Assembly (NCBI GenBank): GCA_049840935.1
Contig: JASGJA010000024.1
Coordinates: 62,001 to 126,000 of the forward strand
Reading direction: 5' to 3'
Source: Mesorhizobium_G sp049840935
Lineage (GTDB): Bacteria > Pseudomonadota > Alphaproteobacteria > Rhizobiales > Rhizobiaceae
DNA length: 64,000 nucleotides
The translations under genes were made by a program, and so were the position numbers. The notes beneath the pieces were generated by a model. It was given only the letters and a program-made list of their open reading frames with translations. It was not told where the DNA came from and did no database searches. Below are positions 25,563 through 34,347 of the stretch, piece by piece. Numbering within the stretch: position 1 is the stretch's first letter; each line of letters starts with the position of its first letter.

Positions 25563-27215
25563 TTACGCAGCCAGCTTTCCAGCGATTGCTTTCTCGATCA
25601 GCGCGCGCGTTTCATCGATGCCGTAAAGCGCTGCGAACGAACCGAAGCGCGGTCCGCGCTCCTGCCCAATCAGCACCTGATAGATCATCTGGAAGAACGC
25701 GACCGAAACGCCGGGGCCACCTTCAGGACTCTGCTTTGAATGGTCCTGATAGCGCTCGATCTTGCGTGCAACATTCAGCGATGCATTTTGGATCGCCTCG
25801 CTGTCTGCACCGGCTGGCAGAGCCGCCATCGCATCGGACAATTTCGCCAGCGCATCGCGTTCGATCTCATCCGGCACACGATATTGCTTCGCGGGCTTCA
25901 CGAAATCATCGAAGTAACGGATCGCATAGCCGACCAGCCGGTCAAGCTCAGGATGAGTTTCAGGCGTAACGCCATCCGCGTAGCGTGAGATGAAGCCCCA
26001 CAGCACGTCCTTGTTCTGCGCATTGGATGCGCTCACCAGATTGAGCAGCAGTGCAAACGGCACCGGCAGGTCGATGACCGGCGGATTGCCGTCATGCATA
26101 TGCCACACCGGATTGCCGAGGCGTTCCTTCCAATCCTGGCGCGGATAGGCCGAGAGGAACGTGTAATATTCGTCCACGGCCTTCGGGATCACGTCGAAAT
26201 AGAGCTTCTTCGCCTGCTTCGGGCGCTGGAACATGTAGAGGCCGAGGCTTTCGGTCGGCGCGTAGGTTAACCATTCATCGATGGTGATGCCGTTGCCCTT
26301 GGACTTGGAAATCTTCTCGCCCTTCTCATCAAGGAAAAGCTCATAGTTGAAGCCTTCGGGCGGGTTGCCGCCAAGAATGCGGCAGATCTTGCCCGAGGTC
26401 TTCACATTGTCGATGTGGTCCTTACCGGACATTTCGTAATCGACACCAAGCACCGCCCAGCGCAGCGCCCAGTCCGGCTTCCACTGTGCCTTGCAGCCGC
26501 CAGACTTGACCGATGTTTCCCAACGCTTTCCGGTGTCCGGGTCGGTCCAAACCACCGTCGCGCGTTCGGGATGAACCTCGTCAATCGGCACCTGCATCAC
26601 CACGCCCGTTTCAGGGTGGATCGGCAGGATCGGAGCATAGGTCTTGCGACGCTCCTCGCGCAGCGTTGGCAGCATGACGGCCATCACCTTGTCATACTGT
26701 TCCAGCATACGCACCAGCCCTTCGTCGAAGCGGCCAGACGTGTAGTAGTCGAGAGCCGACGCAAACTCGTAGTCGAAGCCGAACGTATCGAGGAAACGGC
26801 GCAGCATCGCATTGTTGTGGTGGCCGAAGCTCTCATATTTGCCGAAAGGGTCCGGCACGCGGGTCAGCGGCTTGCCCATGTGCTGCGCCATCATTTCGCG
26901 GTTCGGCACGTTTTCTGGCACTTTGCGCATGCCATCCACATCGTCCGAGAAACACAGTAGCTTGGTGTTCACCTTGTCTTCGGTCAGAACGCGGAAGGCG
27001 TGCCGCACCATCGACGTGCGCGCTACCTCACCAAACGTGCCGATATGCGGCAGGCCCGATGGTCCGTAGCCGGTCTCGAACAGCACCATCTGCGGATAGT
27101 CGCGACCTTTGTAACGCTCGATGATCTTGCGCGCTTCCTCAAACGGCCACGCTTTGCTTTCGGCTGCTGCGGCCAGAATTTCGGGGCTAAGATCAACTGC
27201 ATTCAAACGGGTCAT
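25563..27215 (-). CDS. lysK: Lysyl-tRNA synthetase, class I
   Basis: Charges tRNA-Lys. 550 aa, with the class I signatures: HIGH box as PHIGTFGE (residues 57-60) and KMSKS as KISKSKGNG (about 301-305). WKPDWALRWAVLGVDYEMSGKDH and GGNPPEGFNYELFLDEKG are characteristic of the archaeal/alphaproteobacterial class I enzyme, which replaces the unrelated class II LysS in this lineage. It is convergent with the SNase-fold gene and divergent from the TerB-like gene. The ATG is followed at once by homologous sequence (TRLNAVDLSPEI), so the start is secure. Confidence 0.97.
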   Translation of the reverse strand: MTRLNAVDLSPEILAAAAESKAWPFEEARKIIERYKGRDYPQMVLFETGYGPSGLPHIGTFGEVARTSMVRHAFRVLTEDKVNTKLLCFSDDVDGMRKVPENVPNREMMAQHMGKPLTRVPDPFGKYESFGHHNNAMLRRFLDTFGFDYEFASALDYYTSGRFDEGLVRMLEQYDKVMAVMLPTLREERRKTYAPILPIHPETGVVMQVPIDEVHPERATVVWTDPDTGKRWETSVKSGGCKAQWKPDWALRWAVLGVDYEMSGKDHIDNVKTSGKICRILGGNPPEGFNYELFLDEKGEKISKSKGNGITIDEWLTYAPTESLGLYMFQRPKQAKKLYFDVIPKAVDEYYTFLSAYPRQDWKERLGNPVWHMHDGNPPVIDLPVPFALLLNLVSASNAQNKDVLWGFISRYADGVTPETHPELDRLVGYAIRYFDDFVKPAKQYRVPDEIERDALAKLSDAMAALPAGADSEAIQNASLNVARKIERYQDHSKQSPEGGPGVSVAFFQMIYQVLIGQERGPRFGSFAALYGIDETRALIEKAIAGKLAA

Positions 27216-27349
27216 AAATTCTTCCTTCGCCTTGCCCGGCGGAAAGCGATGGCTTTAAGCGCCGCAAACGCACGCGTCAACGATTCTGGTCTTTTTCCTT
27301 GCCGTGGAGCAGAAGGCTACCTACCTTCCGCGCTCCATAGGAGCCATTC

Positions 27350-27763
27350 ATGTCACTGCCTTCCGTTCACGAAGCACTTATCTACCTGATGATCGTCACC
27401 TCCGCGTCGGATCGCGACATGGCCGACATAGAACTGGGAAGCATTGGTGAGGTCGTGCGCACCTGGCCCATCTTTGAAGATTTTGAAAAGTCGCGGCTGC
27501 TGGATGTTGCGCAGGATTGTCAGATTCTCCTGAGCGCCAATGACGGCCTGGAGCATGTGCTTGAACTTGCACACCAGGTCATCCCTTCGCGCCTGCGTGA
27601 CACCGCCTATGCTGCGGTGTTTGAAGTTGCCGCTGCCGATCTGGAAATGCGTCTCGAAGAAGCGCGCGTTCTCCAACGCGTCCGCGAGCATCTTGATATC
27701 GATGCGCTAAGCGTGGCGGCCATCGAAATGGCCACAAAGGCGCGCGTCAGAACGCTGACCTAA
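27350..27763 (+). CDS. TerB-like family protein
   Basis: Small soluble alpha-helical protein, 137 aa, resembling the alphaproteobacterial TerB-like (tellurite resistance TerB) family: SVHEALIYLMIVTSASDRDMADIELGSI near the N-terminus carries the acidic, metal-binding-like positions, and RLRDTAYAAVFEVAAADLEMRLEEARVLQ is the second conserved helix pair. AGGAG lies six bases before the ATG. No other ter genes are present, so a true role in tellurite resistance is not supported. Its stop overlaps by four bases the stop of the convergent solute-binding protein gene. Confidence 0.75.
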   Translation: MSLPSVHEALIYLMIVTSASDRDMADIELGSIGEVVRTWPIFEDFEKSRLLDVAQDCQILLSANDGLEHVLELAHQVIPSRLRDTAYAAVFEVAAADLEMRLEEARVLQRVREHLDIDALSVAAIEMATKARVRTLT

Positions 27764-28683
27764 AAGAACCCGACCGGGAAATATCGCAGATAGAGTTCCG
27801 TCATGGTTCCCTTGGAGGAAATTGCCTGCAAGGCGTAGTCGAATGCGTCGACCAGGGGGCGATTTTCCGGCGTGGTTGCAATCGATAGACCCTGCCCAAG
27901 AAATTCCGGGGCCAGATAGGGACCGCCCGCAAAGCGGCAGCACCCTTGCTGCTCTGGCCCGCCGAGCCAGAAGCTTAGCTGCATGCCGTCGCCGAAAACC
28001 GCGTCCAGCTTGGCGTCGCGCAAATCTCGATACATCCAGTCCGGCTTGTCGTAGGTGATGATCTTCACGCCCTGAAAATAGGCCCGCAACATGCGCTCAT
28101 GCGTCGAACCGGCAATTACCCCGACACGCTGATCCACCAGCCGATCCGCCATTGGCTCATCCTGCGGCGAAGCTCGGCGCGTTATGAACCGTGCTGGAAA
28201 AATCATGTAGGGACGCGAGAAGGCATAGGTGGCGCGGCTCTGCGCCGTCACCGAAATGCCGGCCAATATCGCCTCACCCTCACCCTTTTCCAGGGCTGTC
28301 TGCAACTCGTCCCAAGGCAGAGCCTGAATCTGGCAACGGTCCGCCATGCTCAGTTCCGCGCAAATGGCGCGGGCAAGATCAACGTGAAATCCGCTCAGGC
28401 GACCGCCATCATCCAGAAAATTGAACGGCGGAAAATCGGTGGTCGTCAGAAAGCGCAGCCGCTGCACCTGCGACAGATCAGGCTTTGGAAGCCGTTCTTT
28501 TGCGTCCCACAACGCAGGCAGGCCAGATTCCGCCGCGGTTAGAGGTTGTGCGACCGTGAGCAACGACACCGCAACGAATGCGCGAATGCTGGCCCTCAAC
28601 ACTTTCAAGCACTTTTGCTGCACTGATTCGCTCAAAATTTTGCCTGCGCCAATCATACGCACAGCCATTGCCGCGAAGGGCAT
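27760..28683 (-). CDS. Extracellular solute-binding protein, family 3
   Basis: Periplasmic binding protein of the amino-acid/quinoprotein type, about 307 aa, with a hydrophobic export segment (RAFVAVSLLTVAQPLTAAES). The SBP family 3 landmarks are RFLTTTDFPPFNFLDDGGRLSGFHVDLARAI, the ILAGISVTAQSRATYAFSRPY stretch, and VGVIAGSTHERML. It has no permease or ATPase neighbour, so the ligand and partner are unknown. The start is uncertain: ATGs at 28683, 28668 and 28656 are in frame and none has a good ribosome site; the last gives the most usual signal peptide length. It is divergent from the glycosyltransferase. Confidence 0.82.
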   Translation of the reverse strand: MPFAAMAVRMIGAGKILSESVQQKCLKVLRASIRAFVAVSLLTVAQPLTAAESGLPALWDAKERLPKPDLSQVQRLRFLTTTDFPPFNFLDDGGRLSGFHVDLARAICAELSMADRCQIQALPWDELQTALEKGEGEAILAGISVTAQSRATYAFSRPYMIFPARFITRRASPQDEPMADRLVDQRVGVIAGSTHERMLRAYFQGVKIITYDKPDWMYRDLRDAKLDAVFGDGMQLSFWLGGPEQQGCCRFAGGPYLAPEFLGQGLSIATTPENRPLVDAFDYALQAISSKGTMTELYLRYFPVGFF

Positions 28684-28747
28684 TGGTTTTCAAATCAATT
28701 AGAAATATCTAATATTATACTGTCCCACCTTGGAATCGCCGCCCCCG

Positions 28748-30541
28748 ATGCCGCAGCTTGAACTTCCTGCTTTGGTGAAACGCGCAGCCATTACCGGAGC
28801 AGCAACGCCAAACCCGCCCGACAGCATCGACATCGGTTCAAATCCGCTCGAAGCGGAGGAAAAAGTCGCGCGCATGTTGGCAGACCAGCTCGGCTTGCAA
28901 TTCCTGCCAAGTCTCACGGGTGCGCAAATTTCCGGTCGCGAGGAAGATTGCCTTGAACTGCTAAGGCGCGAGGGGCCGCAGGTATGGGCGTGCATCGATG
29001 GCGCTGCTAGCACGCCCAGCGCCGTTGTCGTGCCAGATTCGCGCGCCGCGCAGGCGCTACAACCAACCAGAGCGTCGTCACATCCCTTGAAGTCGCGTAT
29101 CCGTGTGGCAACGGCGCGCACCGTGCGCAAGGCGTTGCGGGAGCGTGCCGCCAAAGCGCTAACCTATTTTGCGACCAATGGGTTGTTCGATTTTATGCCG
29201 GCCTATTCTGCGCGCATCCGCATCAATTCTACGCAAGGCGTTGTGGTTGGCTCGGCTTTCGTGGTGCTGGCGCAACTATTGTGGTTTCATTTTCAGATTG
29301 CCGTGCTGACGCTTCATGTCATGGCGACGGTGTTTTTCGTCGGCTGCACCATATTGAGGTTTGCCGCAGCGCTTCAGCCAGCGCCCAAGATTGGCAAAAT
29401 TCCTCCGGCACTCCGGCCAGAACCCGTTTACACCGTGCTCGTGGCCTTGTGGCGCGAGGCAAATATGGCGCCTCAATTGCTCGAAGCGCTGACAAGCCTC
29501 GACTGGCCGAAAGACCGGCTCGAAATCAAGCTCATTTGCGAAGCCGATGACCCTGAAACCATTGCCGCAATTGAATCTCATCGGCTGGCAGCCGCGGTCG
29601 AAATCATTGCCGTTCCGACCTGCAATCCCCGCACCAAGCCCAAGGCGTTGCGATATGCAATGCCGATGATCCGTGGTGAATTTGTTGTGCTGTATGACGC
29701 GGAAGACATTCCCCACCCGAAGCAATTGCGCGAGGCCTTTGGCGTCTTCGACCGTTCGCCGCTTACACTCGGATGCCTTCAGGCTCCGTTGGAAATCGTC
29801 AATGGCCGAAAGAACTGGCTAACACGATGCTTTGCATTTGAGTACTTGGCCTTGTTTCGCGGACTTGTGCCGTGGCTGGCATCAAGGCGACTCGTCTTTC
29901 CGCTCGGTGGCACGTCAAATCATTTCCGCCGCACCGTGTTGGAGGCAATTGGCGGTTGGGATCCTCACAACGTCACCGAAGATGCAGACCTCGGCATCAG
30001 GCTTGCGCGGATGGGCTATTCCGCCGGTACGCTTACCCACCCCACCTACGAAACGGCGCCTGATGTGTTGAGGGATTGGTTTCCGCAGCGGGCGCGATGG
30101 AACAAGGGCTGGCTACAAACCTGGCTTGTCCACATGCGCTCTCCGGCGCGGCTTGTCCGCGATCTTGGCGTGGGATCGTTTCTTATCGCCCAGTTCGTTT
30201 TATTCGGAATGGTCTTTTCCGCGATCATTCATCCCCTAATGGTTTTGGCGATACCTTACTTTCTCTATGCCATCGCATTCGGAATGCCGCTCACCATGGT
30301 GGACCGGTCCCTTATCGGCGTGGACCTTCTCAGCATCATTGGCGGATATGCGGGCTTTCTGATCCTTGGCATCAGCCGTATGCGCGGCGCAGAGCGTGTC
30401 GATCTTTGGAGCATCATCGCTGCCACGCCTGCATATTGGCTGCTGATTTCATTTGCTTCGTGGAAGGCTCTCCGCGACCTGTGTCTCAGGCCATTTCACT
30501 GGGACAAGACCAGCCACAAGCCATTCACTTTCACGCCTTGA
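28748..30541 (+). CDS. Membrane glycosyltransferase, family 2, with N-terminal MshEN-like domain
   Basis: Processive-type inner-membrane glycosyltransferase, 597 aa from ATG 28748 (a TTG at 28730 is also in frame). The N-terminus (LADQLGLQFLPSLTGAQIS) resembles the type II secretion E N-terminal fold seen in some rhizobial GT2 enzymes. Two membrane helices follow, then the GT-A domain: VLVALWREANMAPQLLEAL, DxD-like YDAEDIPHP, GGTSNHFRR, TEDADLGIRLARMGY and QRARWNKGWLQT. Three or four C-terminal membrane segments end the protein. The motifs match synthases of beta-glucans or similar polymers such as BcsA, but no export or regulatory subunit is adjacent and the product is unknown. Confidence 0.85.
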   Translation: MPQLELPALVKRAAITGAATPNPPDSIDIGSNPLEAEEKVARMLADQLGLQFLPSLTGAQISGREEDCLELLRREGPQVWACIDGAASTPSAVVVPDSRAAQALQPTRASSHPLKSRIRVATARTVRKALRERAAKALTYFATNGLFDFMPAYSARIRINSTQGVVVGSAFVVLAQLLWFHFQIAVLTLHVMATVFFVGCTILRFAAALQPAPKIGKIPPALRPEPVYTVLVALWREANMAPQLLEALTSLDWPKDRLEIKLICEADDPETIAAIESHRLAAAVEIIAVPTCNPRTKPKALRYAMPMIRGEFVVLYDAEDIPHPKQLREAFGVFDRSPLTLGCLQAPLEIVNGRKNWLTRCFAFEYLALFRGLVPWLASRRLVFPLGGTSNHFRRTVLEAIGGWDPHNVTEDADLGIRLARMGYSAGTLTHPTYETAPDVLRDWFPQRARWNKGWLQTWLVHMRSPARLVRDLGVGSFLIAQFVLFGMVFSAIIHPLMVLAIPYFLYAIAFGMPLTMVDRSLIGVDLLSIIGGYAGFLILGISRMRGAERVDLWSIIAATPAYWLLISFASWKALRDLCLRPFHWDKTSHKPFTFTP

Positions 30542-30547
30542 AACACG

Positions 30548-31465
30548 TCAGTTCTTCAACATCGCCTTGCCACGTCCGATGATCTTCGGGTCTGCATCAC
30601 CTATGCGCTTCAGGTCGCGCCCCTCATAATCGAGGTGGGTGAGAATGTGCCGAATTACCTCCAGCCTCGCGCGGCGCTTGTCGTTGGAGTGCACGACGAT
30701 CCACGGTGCTTCTTTCGTATCGGTCGTGTCGAGCATGAGGTGAAGGGCTTCGGTATATTCTTCCCACTTGGTCATGCCTGCCACGTCCATCGGCGAGAAT
30801 TTCCAGATGGTAAGCGGGCTATGCCTGCGATCATGGAAACGCTTGAGCTGCATCTCCTGTCCAAGATTCAGCCAGAATTTAAAAAAGTGAATCCCCTCAT
30901 TGGTGATCATCTTCTCGAAATGCGGGGTTGTTTCCAGAAACTTGCGATGCTGATCCGTTGTGCAAAAGCCCATGACAGGTTCGACACCCGCCCGGTTATA
31001 CCAGGAACGGTCAAACGTGACGAACTCGCCGGCGGTTGGAAATTGCGCGACGTAGCGCTGATAGTACCATTGGCCGCGCTCCGTTTCGGTTGGCTTCGGC
31101 AGTGCGACATCGCGCGCTTGCCGAGGGTTCATGTACTGCCGCACGGCCTCGATAGTTCCGCCCTTTCCCGCGGCGTCCCGACCTTCAAAAACGACCAGCA
31201 CGCGTTCTCCGGTCTTTTGAAGCCAGACCTGCATTTTCACGAGTTCCATTTGAAGGGCTTCGAGCGTTTTCGCATACGCGTCCTTGTCCATCTTATCCTG
31301 ATAGGGATAGCCGCCAGAGGTCAGTGCCTTCTTCTTGATCCAGCCGGGCAGGTCGGGATTGTTTATATCGAAGGTGCGCTCTTCGCCCTCGACCTTTATG
31401 CGAACAGCATCAGCCTCGACTGTTTGCGTGCTTGCCGGGGCGTCTGCTTTCTTCGCTTTTTTCAT
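30548..31465 (-). CDS. ppk2: Polyphosphate kinase 2
   Basis: PPK2-family enzyme, 305 aa, that transfers phosphate between polyphosphate and nucleotides. Seen: Walker A VVFEGRDAAGKGGTI (about residue 92), lid and Walker B TFDRSWYNRAGVEPVMGF, and the HFFKFWLNLG-x-EMQLKRF and KFSPMDVAGMTKWEEYTEA blocks. ATG 31465 is preferred because AGGA lies seven bases upstream; ATG 31495 has none. It is divergent from phoR, 38 bases away, and convergent with the glycosyltransferase. Together with phoR and phoU it makes a small phosphate-storage and phosphate-sensing group. Confidence 0.94.
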   Translation of the reverse strand: MKKAKKADAPASTQTVEADAVRIKVEGEERTFDINNPDLPGWIKKKALTSGGYPYQDKMDKDAYAKTLEALQMELVKMQVWLQKTGERVLVVFEGRDAAGKGGTIEAVRQYMNPRQARDVALPKPTETERGQWYYQRYVAQFPTAGEFVTFDRSWYNRAGVEPVMGFCTTDQHRKFLETTPHFEKMITNEGIHFFKFWLNLGQEMQLKRFHDRRHSPLTIWKFSPMDVAGMTKWEEYTEALHLMLDTTDTKEAPWIVVHSNDKRRARLEVIRHILTHLDYEGRDLKRIGDADPKIIGRGKAMLKN

Positions 31466-31503
31466 GACATCATCCTGTTGCTGTTCGCTGGGCATGATAT
31501 TGG

Positions 31504-32688
31504 ATGGCTATATGTGTAAGGCCGGTCTCGCACCGGATGCAACAGATGCAGGACATAGTGGTTAGCGACAGGTCAGAGACATTTCTGGAACAGGCACTCA
31601 CCCGGTTGGGCCTAAGGTCCGGCAGAAGCGAACATTTAAACGAAAAAGCCAGCCCCTCAGTAGAACGTGCAGATTATTCGGCGGTCGATCTCGCGGCAGC
31701 GCTGGACGATCCGGTCCTCTTTATCGATTCGCTTGCCAACGTGATATTTGCCAATTTCAGCGCCGCTCAGGCTTTTGGCGCTTTCACTCTCGGCAGATCG
31801 CTTTTTTTAAGGTTTCGCGCGCCTGAAATAAGGGAACTCGTTGAAGGTGTTCTTGCCTCAGGCGGGGCCGCGCATGGCGAGTTTTCCGAGCGCCTGCCCA
31901 TCGAGCGCGCTTATAAGGTGTTCGCTGCTCCGGTCGGCGCGGGCACGTCGCTGTTCGCTGTTGTATTCAAAGACCAAAGCGAAACGCGCCGCATAGACCG
32001 CATGCGCGCGGATTTTATTGCGAATGCCAGCCATGAATTGCGCACGCCACTGGCGTCCATTTCCGGTTTCATAGAAACGCTGCGCGGTCCGGCTCGCAAC
32101 GATCCCAAAGCACAGACACAATTCCTCGACATCATGCAGGCGCAGACCTCGCGCATGGCGCGGTTGATCGATGATTTGCTGTCTCTGTCCCGGCTTGAAA
32201 TGAAATCCCGTATAGATCCTGCTCGAACCGTAGACCTAAAGGCTCTGCTTGACCGCGTTGTCGATACGCTGACCCCGATGGCCACTGAAGTCTCCGTCAC
32301 CATTGAGCGGAAGTTCGGCGCAGACGGCATCATTGTCGCGGGCGATGCGGACGAGCTTACGCAGGTGTTCGAAAACCTGATCGAAAACGCCTGCAAATAT
32401 GGTCAGTCCGGCGGGCGCGTGATCGTCAGCACTGAACTTGGCGCAGATGAGGTTCAAATATCCATAACCGATTTTGGTCCGGGCATTGCCGAAGAGCACA
32501 TTCCACGTGTCACCGAGCGCTTCTATCGGGTAGAGCAGAATGGCGTTCCGGCGCAGAAGGGAACCGGCCTTGGGCTGGCAATCGTCAAGCACATTTTGAC
32601 CCGTCACGGGGGCCGGCTATCCATCCGCTCGACGATCGGTGGAGGCTCGACCTTTACGGTTCACCTACCTCGCCAAGACAAGGGTTGA
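31504..32688 (+). CDS. phoR: Phosphate regulon sensor histidine kinase PhoR
   Basis: Histidine kinase of up to 394 aa. A PAS-like region (about 60-150: ALDDPVLFIDSLANVIFANFSAAQAFG) precedes the HisKA domain with the phosphorylated His in ADFIANASHELRTPLASISG (about 177). The ATPase domain has N-box ENLIENACKYGQ, G1 DFGPGIAEEHIP and G2 GTGLGLAIVKHI. There is no clear membrane segment, as in several rhizobial PhoR proteins with a short or absent anchor. ATGs at 31537 and 31546 are alternative starts; none has a strong ribosome site. phoB is not adjacent. Position next to phoU supports PhoR over other PAS kinases. Confidence 0.85.
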   Translation: MAICVRPVSHRMQQMQDIVVSDRSETFLEQALTRLGLRSGRSEHLNEKASPSVERADYSAVDLAAALDDPVLFIDSLANVIFANFSAAQAFGAFTLGRSLFLRFRAPEIRELVEGVLASGGAAHGEFSERLPIERAYKVFAAPVGAGTSLFAVVFKDQSETRRIDRMRADFIANASHELRTPLASISGFIETLRGPARNDPKAQTQFLDIMQAQTSRMARLIDDLLSLSRLEMKSRIDPARTVDLKALLDRVVDTLTPMATEVSVTIERKFGADGIIVAGDADELTQVFENLIENACKYGQSGGRVIVSTELGADEVQISITDFGPGIAEEHIPRVTERFYRVEQNGVPAQKGTGLGLAIVKHILTRHGGRLSIRSTIGGGSTFTVHLPRQDKG

Positions 32689-32779
32689 CCTTCGGTCAAG
32701 GACATTCTTTTTTCTGTCATGCATACCGGCTAAATTAACTGCATCGTGGAGCATCAAGAATTCCGCGTGGGGTGGAAAG

Positions 32780-33499
32780 ATGAATTCGATTCATATCGTC
32801 AGTGCGTTTGATGGTGATCTGCATTATCTGGCAAACAAGCTTGCCACGATGGGCGGGCATGCCGAACGTATGGTCGATCAGGCAGTCGCCGCGCTGGTTG
32901 CGAACGACGCCGTTCTAGCCCGCAAAGTTACCGAAGATGACCGCATTCTGGACGAAGCCCAGCGCGATATAGACGAAAAGGCCATCGTCATTATCGGCAA
33001 ACGCCAGCCGATGGCGTCAGACCTGCGCGAGATCATTGGCGCGATCCGCATTGCAGCTGATCTTGAGCGCGTCGGCGATCTTGGGAAGAATGTCGCCAAG
33101 CGTGTACTTGCTATTGGCGGTGCGTCCCAGCCTGTTCGCTTGTCGCGCGGCATTCTCGCACTATCCGAACTGGCGCTTGTGCAGCTCAAGGAAGTTTTAG
33201 ACGCCTACGCCTCGCGTTCTGTCGAGCGCCTGTCGGCCATGCGCGACCGCGATGACCAGATCGACGCGATGTACACGTCGCTGTTCCGTGAATTGCTCAC
33301 CTATATGATGGAAGACCCACGCAACATCGCGCCATGCACACATCTGCTGTTCTGCGCCAAGAACATTGAGCGCATTGGCGACCACGCCACGAATATTGCA
33401 GAAACCGTCTATTACATCGTCACCGGTCAGCAAATGCCGGTAGAGCGCCCGAAAGACGACAGGAGCCACACCCTGTCGTCTGAAAAGCTCAACTTTTAA
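32780..33499 (+). CDS. phoU: Phosphate signalling complex protein PhoU
   Basis: Negative regulator linking phosphate transport to PhoR, 239 aa, made of two three-helix PhoU repeats. Signatures: HIVSAFDGDLHYLANKLATMGG, ASDLREIIGAIRIAADLERVGDLGKNVAKR, and in the second half HLLFCAKNIERIGDHATNIAETVYY, where the E-x-x-R-x-x-D motifs bind metal clusters. ATG 32780 follows GGTGGAAAG. In related genomes pstSCAB lies between phoR and phoU, but here the gap is only 91 bases and holds no pst gene. The stop overlaps the convergent gcrA stop by four bases. Confidence 0.95.
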   Translation: MNSIHIVSAFDGDLHYLANKLATMGGHAERMVDQAVAALVANDAVLARKVTEDDRILDEAQRDIDEKAIVIIGKRQPMASDLREIIGAIRIAADLERVGDLGKNVAKRVLAIGGASQPVRLSRGILALSELALVQLKEVLDAYASRSVERLSAMRDRDDQIDAMYTSLFRELLTYMMEDPRNIAPCTHLLFCAKNIERIGDHATNIAETVYYIVTGQQMPVERPKDDRSHTLSSEKLNF

Positions 33500-34005
33500 C
33501 GAAGACGCCGACGTTCTGACGCGGGCTGGAAAGCCACCTTCGCGTGATAGGCGCAATATGGTCCGCTTTCACCCGACTGATTTCCGCAGAAGCTAAATTC
33601 TTCAGTCAGCGGATCACCGTTCGGCCATTTGCAGGTGCGTTCCGTCAGGTCCACCAGCGAGAGGCGGCGCGAGATCGGCACCACAACATTCTCCACCGGG
33701 CGAAGCTGACGATGCACAACAGGCTCGGCATCGAATTGCGCCTGTAGAGCCGTTGCACCAATGCTTGTGGTCACGGTGCGTTGCACAGCCGCCTTCACCA
33801 CCGTTTTGGTCACGGTGCTTGGTGCCTTCTTCTGGCGCGTCGTCGCAGTTGTCGTGCGGCCACGGCTGGAAAGCTTCAGGCGATGCACCTTGCCGATCAC
33901 GGCATTTCTGCTCACGCCGCCCAGCTGTGCTGCAATGCGGCTCGCGCTCAAACCTTCCGACCAATACTTACGCAATAATTCTACGCGCTCGTCAGTCCAT
34001 TCCAT
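33496..34005 (-). CDS. gcrA: GcrA cell-cycle regulator
   Basis: Master cell-cycle regulator specific to alphaproteobacteria, 169 aa. It binds sigma70-RNA polymerase and acts at promoters carrying CcrM-methylated GANTC sites. The hallmark N-terminus MEWTDERVELLRKYWSEGLS is followed by an HTH (ASRIAAQLGGVSRNAVIGKVHRLKLSSRGR). After a variable linker the conserved C-terminal zinc-type region CKWPNGDP...FCGNQ...PYCAYH (the sigma70-interacting domain) is complete. The ATG at 34005 has AGGAG seven bases upstream; the in-frame ATG at 34011 is too close to it. Confidence 0.96.
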   Translation of the reverse strand: MEWTDERVELLRKYWSEGLSASRIAAQLGGVSRNAVIGKVHRLKLSSRGRTTTATTRQKKAPSTVTKTVVKAAVQRTVTTSIGATALQAQFDAEPVVHRQLRPVENVVVPISRRLSLVDLTERTCKWPNGDPLTEEFSFCGNQSGESGPYCAYHAKVAFQPASERRRLR

Positions 34006-34259
34006 TTGCATGCTCCTGCAGAATTCGCCTGCTGGAATCCAATCACGCTCAGCCAGAGCCGAGTGGGGCCACCACATCTATGACCTGAATTAGATCCGCC
34101 GCACGAAATCTAGTTTTCTTGTGTCCAATTACCCTATCGTCTGACTCCGTGACAAGAGTTCATGGGGCCGATGCGATTCGCTTTTTGCGGTTTTCCCCAA
34201 CTTGGGGCGTTTTTCGCTTCCAGACTGCTTTAAACTCAAATTGAGCTTTTCGTTGACTT
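34006..34259 (+). other. Intergenic region between gcrA and argD, with a first hairpin
   Basis: With the attenuator-like element this forms a 342-base gap without a gene. The left side should hold the gcrA promoter on the minus strand. On the plus strand CCCCA-ACT-TGGGG (34195-34207) is followed closely by TTTTT, a small terminator-like hairpin. The segment AACTCAAATTGAGCTT around 34233-34248 is near-palindromic (CTCAA-A-TTGAG) and could be an operator. I find no reading frame that looks coding. Confidence 0.4.
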
Positions 34260-34313
34260 GGCGGCCAAAAAAACCAATATCGGTGCTCTGGCCGCCGTTT
34301 GGGCGGCCTTTTT
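34260..34313 (+). promoter_or_regulatory. Attenuator-like leader element upstream of argD
   Basis: Three matching segments can form alternative stems: A GGCGGCC (34260-34266), B GGCCGCC (34290-34296) and C GGCGGCC (34302-34308). B:C makes a terminator hairpin with loop GTTTG followed by TTTTT (34309-34313). A:B would prevent it. It ends 34 bases before the argD start. The design is that of a transcription attenuator, but the B:C hairpin could equally be the end of an unannotated small RNA. Confidence 0.5.
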
Positions 34314-34347
34314 GGTTCCGGCAACACCTACTTCCGGCAGTTAAATA

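Noticed and set aside
27350..27763. Tellurite-resistance system
   Set aside because: A single TerB-like gene without terA, terC, terD or terZ is not evidence of such a system.
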